A stretch of DNA of 64,000 nucleotides from Sporosarcina ureae (GCF_002082015.1 NZ_CP015109.1:1056001-1120000); one strand, 5' to 3'; shown: positions 36,989 to 47,892, numbered from the stretch's first letter. Notes: generated by a model not told the origin, from the sequence alone. Numbers and translations: made by a program.

Positions 36989-38512
36989 CTATTCTTCTGT
37001 GTAAGGCAGAAATTGAAGTAGTTCTTGAATATACTTGGAAAGTGTTGAAACGGATACGCTATAATTTTCTGCAATAGACTTCTTTGTCACTTTTTTGTCA
37101 TGTGAAGATTGGAACATAAAATCTGCAGCGGCAGCCAGTGCATGTACATTACTGAACATATACTTTTGTTCAAGCGCCTTTTCACATAACGTAAACCACA
37201 TTTGAAAGAGCAGTACACCTTGCTCATCCAGCGGTTTATACTCTTCATACAATAGATCGCAAATTGCCAGCGCTTTTTTCAAAGCCTTTTCAAATGGAGT
37301 AGTCACTTGGAATGAATAATTCAGGCTGTGCGCTAAAAACAGCTGTTCCGCAGCAGTCAATTTTTCAACATCAATATATCCCGGATGCGATAAGATTTCC
37401 TGTAAATGTGACGACTTTCCTACTAAGTATAAACCGAGCATTCGCTCACTGCGATAAGGGTTCGAAATCTTTTCAATCAAGAACGGCACATCTTCTTCGT
37501 AAGAATCCGTGTCCAACTCTTCGTCCAATGACTTCCATGGTTCAAACCCTTCTTTGGTAGGATCTAATTTCAACAAAGCTTCATTTGCTTGTTCCGCCAC
37601 TTTTCGATGACCCGTAAAGTACGCGGCATTCGCTAACCAGAAATAATACCCAACATCACCTTCAAATCCGCGTTTTTGCAGACTTCGAAGCCAGTGGTAT
37701 GCTTCCTCATAACGACCCGTTAGTGCAAATGTCGCACCTAATTTATAGCGTTGCTCGAATTGGTACGGTTTAATTTTTGACAACAACTCCATCATGCTTT
37801 TCAGACGTTCTTCATCTCGGTTGTAATAAAAGAACACTGCCAAGTTACAAAGCGCATGGATATTGCCTTTCTCTTCACGTAGGACATCATACAAAATGTC
37901 TTCTGCATGCTTTTCTTTGCCAATATAAAAATACGCAAGCGCCAAATTATTGTGGACAGCCCACGTTTTCGGATAATCCACTAATAAATCCTCTAACACC
38001 TTTATGGCCTCTTTAAAATCGCCTTGTTCCATCATGCGACGTGCTTTTTCTTGCCTAAAAATCACTTCACCATCAAGCTGTTCACCTTCTTCAACGAATG
38101 ATTCTTCTTGATCAGCGAATTCAGAGATTTCATGGGCTTCTTCTACAAAGACTCCATCGGGTGCCATAGCTACATATTTCAATGCATATTGCTTCGCTTC
38201 GCGCAAAAGACCAAGATGTGCGTGAACTTCCGCTAAATAGAAAGTCGTCTCTTCATTATTTGGGTCTAGATCATCGGCGGTTTGCAACAACTCATAGGCA
38301 TCTTCAAAGCGGCCGACCTCCATGATGAACACACCGTATTCCATATGTGTAAGTGCATCATCTGGATTCAATTCTAGCGCACGTTTATAATATTTTTCCG
38401 CATCAGAAAATTGTTCACGCTGCATAGCTTGCATTGCGCGTTTACGATAAAAATCACCGTCAGGCAGGAATGATATAATTTTTTCTTTCTTAAATCGTTG
38501 GTTGTTTTTCAA
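36989..38512 (-). CDS. Tetratricopeptide-repeat protein (YvcD-like)
   Basis: About 507 residues. TTG 38512 is the likely start because GGAGGAG lies 7 nt upstream; the longer frame is unsupported. TPR units are clear near the N-terminus (AMQREQFSDAEKYYKRALEL, VFIMEVGRFEDAYELLQTAD) and again around 165-260. The C-terminal 60 residues (KKSIAENYSVSVSTLSKYIQ) look like a helix-turn-helix. This could be a protein-protein scaffold with a DNA-binding end. B. subtilis has a TPR gene next to trxB; its function is unknown. Confidence 0.85.
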   Translation of the reverse strand: MKNNQRFKKEKIISFLPDGDFYRKRAMQAMQREQFSDAEKYYKRALELNPDDALTHMEYGVFIMEVGRFEDAYELLQTADDLDPNNEETTFYLAEVHAHLGLLREAKQYALKYVAMAPDGVFVEEAHEISEFADQEESFVEEGEQLDGEVIFRQEKARRMMEQGDFKEAIKVLEDLLVDYPKTWAVHNNLALAYFYIGKEKHAEDILYDVLREEKGNIHALCNLAVFFYYNRDEERLKSMMELLSKIKPYQFEQRYKLGATFALTGRYEEAYHWLRSLQKRGFEGDVGYYFWLANAAYFTGHRKVAEQANEALLKLDPTKEGFEPWKSLDEELDTDSYEEDVPFLIEKISNPYRSERMLGLYLVGKSSHLQEILSHPGYIDVEKLTAAEQLFLAHSLNYSFQVTTPFEKALKKALAICDLLYEEYKPLDEQGVLLFQMWFTLCEKALEQKYMFSNVHALAAAADFMFQSSHDKKVTKKSIAENYSVSVSTLSKYIQELLQFLPYTEE

Positions 38513-38600
38513 TCGAACTCCTCCGAAAAAGTAAGAGGAACGTACTTGACGTCCCTCTGCAATGTATCCTCTAGTATAGCACAACTACACGGTCCGTCAT

Positions 38601-39122
38601 TCATTTGCTTTCACGTGCCGCACGTTCCGCCATTTCTTCAGCTGTATATATAATACGCACCGGATTTCCGCCAGCAAATGTACCGGCCGGAATATCTTTA
38701 TTGACGAGTGACGCAGCGGAAACAATCGCACCATCACCAATTTTAACGCCTGGTAAAATTGTCGTATTGGCTCCAATCAGAACATGATTGCCTATTTCCA
38801 CATCTCCAATACGGTATTCATCTATCAAGTATTCATGCGCTAAAATCGTTGTATTAAACCCAATTATAGAGTTTTCCCCAACAGAAATTCGTTCTGGAAA
38901 CATGACATCCGGTACAACCATCAGCGCAAAAGCCGTATGTTTCCCAACTTTCATTCGCAAGAACAATCGATAGAAAACATTTTTCCATGAAACGAACGGA
39001 GTGTACCGCGCAATTTGAATCACGATGAAATTTTTGGCTACTTTAAAAATCGAAACCGTACGGTAAATATGCCAGAGGGAATTTGCATCCCCTTTGGAAG
39101 GATGCCGCTCCGTGCGTCTCAT
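38601..39122 (-). CDS. yvoF: Acyltransferase of the left-handed beta-helix family (YvoF-like)
   Basis: A 173-residue protein with hexapeptide repeats: [38 protein letters not shown] and [20 protein letters not shown]. LbH proteins of this size transfer acetyl or other acyl groups as trimers; the acceptor is unknown. Its start overlaps the ppaX end by 4 nt, so it belongs to the hprK-lgt-yvoD-ppaX-yvoF operon. Confidence 0.88.
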   Translation of the reverse strand: MRRTERHPSKGDANSLWHIYRTVSIFKVAKNFIVIQIARYTPFVSWKNVFYRLFLRMKVGKHTAFALMVVPDVMFPERISVGENSIIGFNTTILAHEYLIDEYRIGDVEIGNHVLIGANTTILPGVKIGDGAIVSAASLVNKDIPAGTFAGGNPVRIIYTAEEMAERAARESK

Positions 39123-39775
39123 AGCTTAATTCCCGCAGTTATTTTAAGTAAGTCCGACATATGTTGCAACATGTAATCAGGTTTGAATGTCTGCAAATAT
39201 TCTTCCCCTTTGAGTGCCCATGCGACAGCTGCGGTTCGTGTCCCTGCATTTTGTCCACCGAGTATATCGTGGAAGTTATCCCCGATCATCAGTGACTCTT
39301 CCGCTGTTCGATCCAGACGTGTTAATGCGAGTAATAGGGGTTCTGGGTCGGGTTTAGGATTCGTGATATCATCGAGTCCAATCACCGTATCGAAATAGGA
39401 AGCGATTCCCAAAAGGTTGATCCCTCTTTCGACCATGTCGCGTTTCTTCGTGGAAACGACTGCCATCTTCAAACCTAGATCATATAATTTACGAAGCGTA
39501 TCTGTCACACCTTCGAATTCAGTTACATATGCATCGTGATTCGCCAAATTCCATTCACGGTATTCGGCAATTAGTTGTTCTGTCATATCGGGTGCAATCG
39601 ATGAAAACGTATCATGTAATGTAGGTCCGATGAATGGCAGCATCTCTTCTCGTTCGAAACGTCCAGGGAAATGTTTTTCCAATACATGTTGGAAAGAAGA
39701 GAGTATTAATTCATTTGTATCTGCAAGCGTTCCGTCAAAATCAAATAATAATGTAGTAATTGGTTGATTAGTCAA
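39119..39775 (-). CDS. ppaX: PpaX-type pyrophosphatase (HAD family)
   Basis: A 218-residue HAD hydrolase. It has motif [15 protein letters not shown] with nucleophile Asp, motif II VVSTKK, motif [15 protein letters not shown] and [16 protein letters not shown]. In B. subtilis PpaX removes the pyrophosphate released by HprK/P when it dephosphorylates HPr(Ser-P), which fits its place in the hprK operon. It overlaps the preceding gene by 8 nt. Confidence 0.94.
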   Translation of the reverse strand: MTNQPITTLLFDFDGTLADTNELILSSFQHVLEKHFPGRFEREEMLPFIGPTLHDTFSSIAPDMTEQLIAEYREWNLANHDAYVTEFEGVTDTLRKLYDLGLKMAVVSTKKRDMVERGINLLGIASYFDTVIGLDDITNPKPDPEPLLLALTRLDRTAEESLMIGDNFHDILGGQNAGTRTAAVAWALKGEEYLQTFKPDYMLQHMSDLLKITAGIKL

Positions 39776-40727
39776 TCACAACTTCCTCCTTCTCTCTTGG
39801 CTGCTTCCATAGAATACTTACTGTAATAGTCAGCGCAATGGCAGTCACGAGCCGAATGATCAATAATGGCCAAATCGGTATACCAAGTGGCAAGAATAAT
39901 AGTGTATCCTCAATCACCGCATGGCATGCCATCAAAAAAATGAACGCCAATGTAATATCTCGTTTCGATACGCCATCTTCTTGCACTGCTTGGATCATGA
40001 CGCCTGCGCCATATGCCAAGCCAATTAATAATCCAGCAACGAGTGTCATCGAGGCGTTCGGTTTCACGCCAATCATTTTTGTAAACGGTGCCAAACTAGT
40101 AGAAAAACGCTCTAAGTAATTACGGTCTTTCACGTACTGCACAAACAACATTAACGGAATAACGATCATTGCCAGTTGTAAGACGCCAAATGCCGCCTTT
40201 TCAAGCCCGAGGCAGAAAATCTGCGCAAAGCCTTCCGGTACGACTTCCGCTTGTGGCGTTAGACCGTATTGTGCGATTTCGTTACCACCTGTCCAGAATA
40301 CATTAATTAGCACTCCAGCTAGCACAGCTAATCCTAGACGCACAACAAGCACGGTCCATAGTTTGACGCCAACTTTTATAGCAACAGCCGTTTCGATGAA
40401 CAGATTATGCGCAAAACTGATCATTATAGCAATGATGAAAACTTCTTTTACTGTTAATTCTAATGAAATGATTCCGGCAATTCCAGCGTATAAGTTTAAT
40501 GCATTCCCAAGCACGATCGGCACGGCCGCTTCACCGCGCAAGCCAAAAAGATGCATGATAGGTTCAACCAACTGCACAAGCCAAGGTAAGACAGGCGTAA
40601 ACTGCAAAATAGTCACAAGCAACGTAATAGGGAAAATAATCTTACCGAGTGACCACGTTGTTTTGAACCCTACTTGCAAACCATTTTTCAACGTATTAGA
40701 TAATGCAATATTATTTTTGTTTGTCAT
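39768..40727 (-). CDS. yvoD: Nucleoside-recognition domain membrane protein (YvoD-like)
   Basis: A 319-residue, strongly hydrophobic protein with about eight to ten helices. Repeated Gate/Nucleos_tra2-recognition segments occur (PIVLGNALNLYAGIAGIISL and TLVAGLLIGLAYGAGVMIQA). The family is transporter-like but no substrate is established. It overlaps lgt by 17 nt and ppaX by 8 nt and keeps the B. subtilis order. Confidence 0.9.
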   Translation of the reverse strand: MTNKNNIALSNTLKNGLQVGFKTTWSLGKIIFPITLLVTILQFTPVLPWLVQLVEPIMHLFGLRGEAAVPIVLGNALNLYAGIAGIISLELTVKEVFIIAIMISFAHNLFIETAVAIKVGVKLWTVLVVRLGLAVLAGVLINVFWTGGNEIAQYGLTPQAEVVPEGFAQIFCLGLEKAAFGVLQLAMIVIPLMLFVQYVKDRNYLERFSTSLAPFTKMIGVKPNASMTLVAGLLIGLAYGAGVMIQAVQEDGVSKRDITLAFIFLMACHAVIEDTLLFLPLGIPIWPLLIIRLVTAIALTITVSILWKQPREKEEVVID

Positions 40728-41532
40728 CGTAGTTCTCTTTCACTTTCATTGCATATCTACGATACAACAAGATGGCAATCCCTATGACAACTCCCGCTAC
40801 AGATACTAACTGTGCTGCACGCAAACTGCCGATGACATACAGACTATCTGTCCGCATCCCTTCAATAAAGAATCTGCCGATTGAATACCAGATGACATAA
40901 AACAAGAATACCTCGCCACGTTTCATCTTCAGCATTCTGCGAATTACCAAAATCAAAATAAGTCCGACGACATTCCATAACGACTCATACAAGAATGTCG
41001 GATGATACGTGATACCATCAATTGTCATTTGATTCATAATCCAATCAGGAATTATCGTATTTTCTTTAAACGCTTGTGAAACCGGACCGCCATGCGCTTC
41101 CTGATTCATGAAATTTCCCCAGCGCCCGATAATTTGTCCTATCAATAAACCAGGTGCCGTAATATCCGCTACTTTCCAGAATGACACGCCACGCTTCTTA
41201 CAGAATATTACCGCGGTAATGACCGCACCGATCAACGCGCCATGGATGGCAATCCCGCCATTCCAAATTTGAATAATTTGATCAGGATGATCACGGTAAT
41301 AATCCCACGTGAAAATAACATAGTAAATTCGTGCACTGATAATTGAAATAGGAATCGCCCAAATGAGCATATCCGTTAATAAGTCAGTGTGCATTCCCTG
41401 CTTCAGCATGTCTCGTTGTACTATCATAAATCCTAAAATAATTCCGAGCGCGATCAAAATACCGTACCAGCGAACTTCTAAGCTGCCAATACTGATCGCG
41501 ACTGGATTAATCGCTAGCATAGATACATTCAC
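40711..41532 (-). CDS. lgt: Prolipoprotein diacylglyceryl transferase
   Basis: A 273-residue membrane enzyme with about seven helices. It transfers diacylglycerol from phosphatidylglycerol to the lipobox cysteine of prolipoproteins such as MntA, EhuB, PrsA and GerC of this window. The signature IGRWGNFMNQEAHGG is at about 135-150. GTG 41532 is the start, with GAGGGG 9 nt upstream inside the hprK end. It is second gene of the hprK operon. Confidence 0.97.
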   Translation of the reverse strand: MNVSMLAINPVAISIGSLEVRWYGILIALGIILGFMIVQRDMLKQGMHTDLLTDMLIWAIPISIISARIYYVIFTWDYYRDHPDQIIQIWNGGIAIHGALIGAVITAVIFCKKRGVSFWKVADITAPGLLIGQIIGRWGNFMNQEAHGGPVSQAFKENTIIPDWIMNQMTIDGITYHPTFLYESLWNVVGLILILVIRRMLKMKRGEVFLFYVIWYSIGRFFIEGMRTDSLYVIGSLRAAQLVSVAGVVIGIAILLYRRYAMKVKENYDDKQK

Positions 41533-42483
41533 TTAGTCGCGCCCCTCTTCATCTAATAATTCTGCATTATCTGCGATGGCTTGATCCAAACGCTTAGTAA
41601 ATTCCTCTGCGGCATTAATGCCGAGACGTTTCATTCGATAATCCATCGCCGCTACTTCAATGATAACTGCGATATTTCGCCCAGGTCTTACGGGTACGGA
41701 TAATTTGGTAATTTGCGAATTGAGAATTTCTACCTTCTCTTCATCGATTCCAAGACGGTCATAGTGCTTCTTATCATCCCAAATCTCCAAATCGACCGCT
41801 AGCAATACACGCTTATCGTCTTTCACAGAACTCGCTCCAAACAACGTCATTAAGTCGATAATACCGACCCCGCGAATCTCCAACATATGCTTCAACAATT
41901 TCGGTGACGTTCCGATCAAGACATTATCGGACACTTGACGAATCTCAACGGAATCATCCGCTACTAGTCTATGCCCTTTTTTAATGAGTTCTAACGCAGT
42001 TTCACTTTTACCTACTCCGCTGCCACCCGTAATCAACACACCCACACCATACACATCCACTAGCACACCATGCACTGTCGTCATCGGAGCGAGTTGTCCA
42101 ACCAAATAATTCGTCAACATCCCCGAAAACTGTGTAGTCTTATAATCCGTCCGAAGAACCGGAATATCTTTCTCCTCTGCTAATTGGCTCAATTCTTTCG
42201 GACCTTCTTCGCCATGAGCAATAATAAATGCTGGCGTATCTACCGAACAAAGTCGCTCCAAACGTTTTCTTCGCGTAATGGCAGACAATGTTTCGAGGAA
42301 GGACATCTCCTTACGCCCGATCAACTGCACACGTTCCGCAGGATAATAATCAAAATAACCAGCCATCTCAAGCCCTGGCCGTGAAATGTCACTCATTAGA
42401 ATTTGTTTATGAATACCTGCGTGCCCAGCAATCAATTCCAATCCGAATCGATTCATCACATCTTCTACTGTTAATTCACCCAT
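41533..42483 (-). CDS. hprK: HPr kinase/phosphorylase
   Basis: About 316 residues starting MGELTVEDVMNRFGLELI. ATG 42483 has GAGGGG 4-6 nt upstream, better than a GTG four codons earlier. Walker A GGSGVGKSETALELI is near residue 150, and the HPrK signature EIRGVGIIDLMTLFG is near 200. It phosphorylates Ser46 of HPr and Crh, the switch of carbon catabolite repression; both crh and a cre-like site are in this window. It is the first gene of hprK-lgt-yvoD-ppaX-yvoF. Confidence 0.97.
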   Translation of the reverse strand: MGELTVEDVMNRFGLELIAGHAGIHKQILMSDISRPGLEMAGYFDYYPAERVQLIGRKEMSFLETLSAITRRKRLERLCSVDTPAFIIAHGEEGPKELSQLAEEKDIPVLRTDYKTTQFSGMLTNYLVGQLAPMTTVHGVLVDVYGVGVLITGGSGVGKSETALELIKKGHRLVADDSVEIRQVSDNVLIGTSPKLLKHMLEIRGVGIIDLMTLFGASSVKDDKRVLLAVDLEIWDDKKHYDRLGIDEEKVEILNSQITKLSVPVRPGRNIAVIIEVAAMDYRMKRLGINAAEEFTKRLDQAIADNAELLDEEGRD

Positions 42484-42678
42484 GAAACCCCTCACTTTCT
42501 GCTACGATGTACGTATTCTTCAGTCTTTTACAGATTTTTGTGCTTATGTATAAACCATTCCCACCTATTTTACCATGAAGGAAACGAAAAGAAATGGATT
42601 ACTTCTTGATTGATCTCCCCTTTTTGTATCCTTTTTAAAAGATTTCTCTATATAGAGGATAAAGGAGAGTGAACAGAA

Positions 42679-43230
42679 TTGACACTAATCATTCTTGATG
42701 CGGGTCATGGACCCGATACACCCGGTAAACGAACACCTGATGGAAAGCTTCGGGAGTATCACTTTAATGCAGCAGTAGCTACACTTGTCAGCGAAATTTT
42801 AACGAAAGAAGGCCTGACAATCAAGTATACGCACGCAGCTACACGCGACGTACCTTTAAGTGAACGCACCGCTTCAGCTAATCGAATGAAGGCAGATGCA
42901 TTTGTTTCCATCCATGCCAATGCATTTGGCACTGGCTGGCACTCAGCACAAGGGATTGAGACCTATATCTATCCACAAGCAAGCAAAAGCTCCGCAGTGC
43001 TCGCATCCACCGTACAAAAAGCCTTAATTTTCGCATGCCAGCGCCCCGATCGCGGTGTGAAGAAAGCAAACTTCGCCGTACTGCGCGACACAAATATGCC
43101 TGCAATTTTAGTCGAATGCGGCTTCATGTCGAACCAGACAGAAGCTGCGTTACTGCAAAGTAAAACCTATCAACGCCAATGCGCACGGGCTATCGCCTTT
43201 GGGATTTTGTGTTGGGAGTATGAGAGGTGA
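42679..43230 (+). CDS. N-acetylmuramoyl-L-alanine amidase (Amidase_3), minimal form
   Basis: A 183-residue protein consisting of one Amidase_3 domain. Zinc ligands fit His in LDAGHGPDTPG, Glu in KLREYHF and His in FVSIHANAFG; the catalytic Glu is in LVECGFMSN. TTG 42679 is the start with AAAGGAGAG upstream. There is no signal peptide and no wall-binding domain, which resembles phage or mother-cell enzymes such as CwlC-type amidases. It could act in spore mother-cell lysis; this is inference. It stands alone and is followed by GAGCG array 2. Confidence 0.87.
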   Translation: MTLIILDAGHGPDTPGKRTPDGKLREYHFNAAVATLVSEILTKEGLTIKYTHAATRDVPLSERTASANRMKADAFVSIHANAFGTGWHSAQGIETYIYPQASKSSAVLASTVQKALIFACQRPDRGVKKANFAVLRDTNMPAILVECGFMSNQTEAALLQSKTYQRQCARAIAFGILCWEYER

Positions 43231-43278
43231 ATTGATGGGGTTGGAGTGGGTTGGGTTGAAGGAGATGTAGGTGGTTAT

Positions 43279-43756
43279 GAGCGGTTATGTGGTGGGATTG
43301 ATCGTATAGTCCGGTAGTATGAGCGGATGGTTGTTGTGATAGAGCGGTTAGCCCTTGTGGTAGAGCGGTTATACAATAATTATGAGCGCTTATAGGAATT
43401 ATTGAGCGCCCGAGCAACTACCCTCGATATTATAGGATAATGAGCGGATAAACAGCGTGATTGATCGCATAAACCGCAAGTATGAGCGGATACAGACTAG
43501 GATAGAGCGGTTAGCCCACGCCATAGATCGGAATCGCAACAACTATGAGCGCTTACAGGAATTATTGAGCGACCGAGCAACTACCCTAGATAGTTATGGG
43601 ATCATGAGCGGATAAACAGCGTGATTGATCGCATAAACCGCAAGTATGAGCGGATACGGACCAGAATAGAGCGGACAGCTCCTGCAATAGAGCGGTCAAC
43701 CCTCATCATAGAGCGAAAACACAACAACTATGAGCGCTTACACCAATTATTGAGCA
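43279..43756. repeat. Array 2: 22 GAGCG units at 21-nt pitch in three blocks
   Basis: GAGCG/GATCG centres lie at 43279, 43300, 43321, 43342, 43363, 43384, 43404; then 43442-43567 (seven units) and 43606-43752 (eight units). Steps are 21 nt except the last step of each block, which is 20. Blocks are separated by 38-39 nt. The order of unit types is conserved: TATGAGCGGAT, ATTGATCGCAT, TATGAGCGGAT, ATAGAGCGGTT, then TATGAGCGCTT and the closing ATTGAGCGCCC. Each block ends near GAGCAACTACCC. It uses the same unit and closing form as array 1, 21 kb away. It fills the convergent gap between the amidase and the YvlB-like gene. Confidence 0.9.
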
Positions 43757-43803
43757 CCCAAGCAACTCCCCCACGCTCATTACACACATCCAAACAAACC
43801 AAA

Positions 43804-43842
43804 AAAACACCTGCACCGCCACAAACGGCAATGCAGGTGTTT
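43804..43842 (-). terminator. Terminator after the YvlB-like gene
   Basis: AAACACCTGCA / TGCAGGTGTTT with inner GCC / GGC, followed on minus by seven T. It may also stop transcription coming from array 2. Confidence 0.88.
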
Positions 43843-43852
43843 CATTATGCTA

Positions 43853-44944
43853 TCAAATCATATCGACAGAGTTATAGCGAACCATGACTGAGCCTGTCTT
43901 GGACTCACCAGTTACATGCAACGGCTCTTTCGTCTCGTCTTCAGCAGTTTTGCTGAAGCGGATCGTACGATGCAAGAATTGCTCTTGCTCTTCTACACGC
44001 GACACGTCATTTAATTGCAAGTCGAGCTTACCCATGTTGGAAGTAATCTCTCCCTTAACGCTTATAGAAGATGGGAAGTAAATTTCAACAGAACCGCTAA
44101 TTGACTTCGCTTCCAATCTTTTTGCATCAGCAGATGAAGTCGTCAACGTCACATTTCCGTTTAAGGATTTTGCATCTACATCTTGTACAGCGCCATCTAC
44201 ATAGACACGACCGTTTAATGTTTCGGCTTCTAGCTTTTCACCAGTAACTTTTAACAGACGGACCATACCATTTGCTGTTTCTAGCTCGGCTTCATCGAAT
44301 TTAATATCCGCACATTCGATTTTCCCATTCGCCGTTTTGATGCGCAGATCTTTGAAATCGATGCCCTCCAATGAACAGCCACCATTCAACAAACGGACAG
44401 AGAGTTTACTATAAAGTACTGAAGTCGGAACGTATAGATGGAGATTGACTTGCAGCATTTTCAAGTCGCTGCCGATGCGCAGTTTGTTACCGTCTTTCAC
44501 GAACAATAACTTTTCAAGGAACTGATTAAGTGCGCTGGTTTCAGAATCCGTATTGAAATGCTTTACAGAGAACTTCGCCGTAATTTCTTCATTGTCTGAA
44601 GGATGAATTTCCACAGAGCCGTGATCGATATGAATGATGATTTCTTCAATATCTTCTACAGATTTGCTTTCTGCATGTGTAAAGGAAACAGATTTGCTGA
44701 ATGGAGCTTCGAAATCGAATTCTTTCACACGGTGTACCGCCGTGTCCATAAACTGCATGAAGCGATCACCTGCTGTGACGAATTCTTTACGGATATCTTC
44801 GAAGAAAGCATCAGCAGAAGAGCTCTCTTCTGCTGTTTCTTTTTCAGATTCTTTTCCCATGGCTTCTAGTAATTTCAATGCCTCATCAGCTGTGATTTTA
44901 CCTTCTTCGAGCATCGTGAGTATTCGTATGCGTTCATTTTGCAT
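43853..44944 (-). CDS. YvlB-like DUF4097 protein with SHOCT-type N-terminus
   Basis: About 363 residues starting MQNERIRILTMLEEGKITADEA. ATG 44944 has GGAGG 9 nt upstream. The first 40 residues resemble a short helical SHOCT/DUF-type module (MLEEGKITADEALKLLEAM). A Glu/Ser-rich linker follows, then a long beta-rich DUF4097 region (about 120-330) with repeated LNG-type turns (LETANGMVRLL, LNGRVYVDGA, LNGNVTLTT). Such proteins are often linked to the liaIH/PspC envelope-stress response; no stress regulator is adjacent. uvrA lies upstream. Confidence 0.88.
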   Translation of the reverse strand: MQNERIRILTMLEEGKITADEALKLLEAMGKESEKETAEESSSADAFFEDIRKEFVTAGDRFMQFMDTAVHRVKEFDFEAPFSKSVSFTHAESKSVEDIEEIIIHIDHGSVEIHPSDNEEITAKFSVKHFNTDSETSALNQFLEKLLFVKDGNKLRIGSDLKMLQVNLHLYVPTSVLYSKLSVRLLNGGCSLEGIDFKDLRIKTANGKIECADIKFDEAELETANGMVRLLKVTGEKLEAETLNGRVYVDGAVQDVDAKSLNGNVTLTTSSADAKRLEAKSISGSVEIYFPSSISVKGEITSNMGKLDLQLNDVSRVEEQEQFLHRTIRFSKTAEDETKEPLHVTGESKTGSVMVRYNSVDMI

Positions 44945-45024
44945 GCCTAGATTCCTCCTCGTTTTGAACAATCTTTTCAGTACCTATCTATTTATACGGT
45001 TCTGCGGAACAAAAGTTTCACTTT

Positions 45025-47892
45025 CTATTTCTTTACTACTTTATTGATTTGTTCTTTCATCCGGTTTCGATCTCTTTCTAGAATGGTCTTTAAATATTTA
45101 CCAGTGTAAGACTCTTCGACTTCTGCTATTGCTTCCGGTGTTCCCGTTGCAACAATTTCTCCACCTTTGTCTCCACCTTCCGGACCGATATCGATAATAT
45201 AATCGACTGTCTTAATAACATCTAGATTGTGCTCAATCACGAGAACGGTGTTTCCTCCATCTACTAAACGTTGGAGAACTTCGAGTAGCTTGGCAATGTC
45301 ATGTACGTGCAAACCTGTTGTCGGCTCGTCCAGAATATAAAATGATTTACCTGTGGAACGTTTATGCAATTCTGAAGCAAGTTTCACACGCTGGGCTTCC
45401 CCACCAGACAGCGTCGTTGCTGGTTGGCCTAATTGAACATACCCTAAGCCTACATCTACAATCGTCTGCAATTTACGGTGAATCTTTGGGATATTCTCGA
45501 AAAACACCACAGCATATTCTACTGTCATTTCAAGTACGTCCGCAATGTTCTTTCCTTTGTATCTCACTTCAAGTGTTTCACGGTTATACCGCTTGCCATG
45601 ACATACTTCACACGGCACATATACGTCGGGAAGGAAGTGCATTTCGATTTTGATGATTCCATCTCCACGGCATGCTTCACACCGTCCACCCTTCACGTTG
45701 AAACTGAAGCGACCTTTTTTATAGCCGCGAACTTTCGCTTCATTCGTCATTGCAAAAACATCGCGAATATCGTCAAAGACACCTGTATACGTGGCTGGGT
45801 TAGAACGCGGTGTTCGCCCGATTGGAGATTGATCGATATCGATAATCTTCTCTAAATGTTCGACACCACTGATACTTTCGAATTTGCCTGGCTTTTGTTT
45901 GGATCGATTCAATTTCTGAGCCAATGCTTTATGCAAAATGTCATTGACTAACGTACTCTTGCCTGAACCGGAAACGCCAGTCACCGCAATAAATTGACCG
46001 AGAGGGAATTCTGCATCAATATGCTTCAAGTTGTTCTCCGAAGCCCCTTTAACGACAATGCTTCGCTCATCACGCGGTCTACGTTCGGTCGGAAGTGGAA
46101 TGAATTTCTTTCCGCTCAAATATTGACCCGTAAGCGACTTTTTGTTTTTCATGACTTTCGCAGGAGTACCTGCAGCCACTACTTCTCCTCCTGCCACACC
46201 AGCACCAGGACCTATATCAATTAGATAATCAGCAGCCATCATCGTGTCTTCATCGTGTTCTACAACGATCAGCGTATTTCCGATGTCTCGCATGCTCTGT
46301 AGTGTGCCAATTAATCGATCATTGTCTCGCTGATGAAGTCCGATTGACGGCTCATCAAGTATATACAGGACACCCGTCAAACGAGATCCAATTTGTGTGG
46401 CTAGACGAATCCGTTGCGCTTCCCCGCCAGACAATGTCCCCGCTGAACGAGATAAATTCAGATAGTCGAGACCGACGTTCACCAAGAAGCCTAAACGTTC
46501 TTGGATTTCTTTTAGAATCATGTCTGCAATTTGTGTGTCTTTCTCAGACAAGGTCAATTGATCAAAGAATTTTGTTGTTTCAACAATCGAGCGTTCCGTG
46601 ATTTTCCCGATATGCTCGCCATTCACTAATACCGCAAGTGATTCGGGCTTTAAGCGATAGCCTGTGCAAGAAGGACAGGCTTTTTCCGTCATATATTTAC
46701 CCATCTGCTCACGAATATAGTCTGAAGATGTCTCGTGATAACGACGTTCCACGTTGCGCAAAACACCTTCGAAATAAATATCGCTATCACGAGTATTACC
46801 GAATTCATTTGTATAGCGGAAACGAATCTTCTCTTTTTTCGATCCTAGCATTAGTTTTTCAATATCCGAATCAGCTATCTCACTAACTGGTACATCCATA
46901 GGAATTTTATAATGCTTGGCAATCGTCTTCAGGAGTTCCGGATAATACTGAGAGCTCGTTGGTTCCCATGGGGCGATGGCGTGTTCTTTTAGCGTTAGTT
47001 CATTATTGGGAATGACTAATTCTGGATCGACTTCAAGTTTCATGCCAAGCCCATCACATTCAGGGCATGCGCCGAATGGACTGTTGAATGAAAACATCCG
47101 CGGCTCTAGTTCACCTATAGAAAATCCACAGATAGGACACGCATGATGTTCGCTGAAAAACAGTTCTTCTTCACCGATTACATCGACAAGAACATTACCG
47201 TCAGCTAAACGTAAAGCGGACTCTAATGAGTCACTTAAACGTGTTTCAACGCCTTCTTTCATGACAATCCGATCAATGACGATTTCAATCGTATGCTTTT
47301 TATTTTTATCTAAATCTATATTGTCGTCTAAATCAATCGTTTCACCGTTGACCCGTACGCGCACATACCCTTGTTTTTTAATGTCTTCAAATAATTTGGC
47401 GTGCGTCCCTTTTCGTTCAGAAATAATTGGCGCCAATATTTGAATTCTAGTGCGCTCCGGCAACTGAATTACACGGTCTACCATCTGCTGTATCGTCTGC
47501 GTTGAGATTTCAATGCCATGATACGGACAATGAGGTTTTCCGACTCTTGCATATAGCAAACGCAAGTAGTCGTAGATTTCCGTCACCGTTCCTACAGTAG
47601 AGCGTGGATTTTTACTTGTTGTCTTCTGGTCGATGGAAATAGCCGGCGATAATCCTTCTATAGAATCCACATCTGGTTTATCCATCTGTCCAAGGAATTG
47701 ACGCGCGTATGCGGATAATGATTCCACATAGCGGCGCTGTCCTTCCGCGTAAATCGTATCAAATGCCAGTGAAGACTTTCCTGAGCCAGATAAGCCAGTA
47801 AGTACAACTAGCTTATCGCGGGGAATCTTCACTGTAATGTCCCTCAGGTTATTCGCTCTCGCTCCCTGGATTACAAGTTCTGTATTTTTCAT
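45025..47892 (-). CDS. uvrA: Excinuclease ABC subunit A
   Basis: A 955-residue tandem ABC ATPase for nucleotide-excision repair. Walker A sites are [14 protein letters not shown] (about 31-44) and [14 protein letters not shown] (about 640). Signatures [12 protein letters not shown] and [12 protein letters not shown] are present, and zinc fingers are seen as [18 protein letters not shown] and [11 protein letters not shown] with CEVCHGKRY. It lies 7 nt after uvrB in one operon, with a LexA-like box upstream of uvrB. Confidence 0.98.
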   Translation of the reverse strand: MKNTELVIQGARANNLRDITVKIPRDKLVVLTGLSGSGKSSLAFDTIYAEGQRRYVESLSAYARQFLGQMDKPDVDSIEGLSPAISIDQKTTSKNPRSTVGTVTEIYDYLRLLYARVGKPHCPYHGIEISTQTIQQMVDRVIQLPERTRIQILAPIISERKGTHAKLFEDIKKQGYVRVRVNGETIDLDDNIDLDKNKKHTIEIVIDRIVMKEGVETRLSDSLESALRLADGNVLVDVIGEEELFFSEHHACPICGFSIGELEPRMFSFNSPFGACPECDGLGMKLEVDPELVIPNNELTLKEHAIAPWEPTSSQYYPELLKTIAKHYKIPMDVPVSEIADSDIEKLMLGSKKEKIRFRYTNEFGNTRDSDIYFEGVLRNVERRYHETSSDYIREQMGKYMTEKACPSCTGYRLKPESLAVLVNGEHIGKITERSIVETTKFFDQLTLSEKDTQIADMILKEIQERLGFLVNVGLDYLNLSRSAGTLSGGEAQRIRLATQIGSRLTGVLYILDEPSIGLHQRDNDRLIGTLQSMRDIGNTLIVVEHDEDTMMAADYLIDIGPGAGVAGGEVVAAGTPAKVMKNKKSLTGQYLSGKKFIPLPTERRPRDERSIVVKGASENNLKHIDAEFPLGQFIAVTGVSGSGKSTLVNDILHKALAQKLNRSKQKPGKFESISGVEHLEKIIDIDQSPIGRTPRSNPATYTGVFDDIRDVFAMTNEAKVRGYKKGRFSFNVKGGRCEACRGDGIIKIEMHFLPDVYVPCEVCHGKRYNRETLEVRYKGKNIADVLEMTVEYAVVFFENIPKIHRKLQTIVDVGLGYVQLGQPATTLSGGEAQRVKLASELHKRSTGKSFYILDEPTTGLHVHDIAKLLEVLQRLVDGGNTVLVIEHNLDVIKTVDYIIDIGPEGGDKGGEIVATGTPEAIAEVEESYTGKYLKTILERDRNRMKEQINKVVKK

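Noticed and set aside
43621-43887. Frame with IER/YER repeats in array 2 as a gene
   Set aside because: It has no ribosome site, the earlier blocks carry stops in this frame, and it runs through the terminator into the YvlB-like gene.
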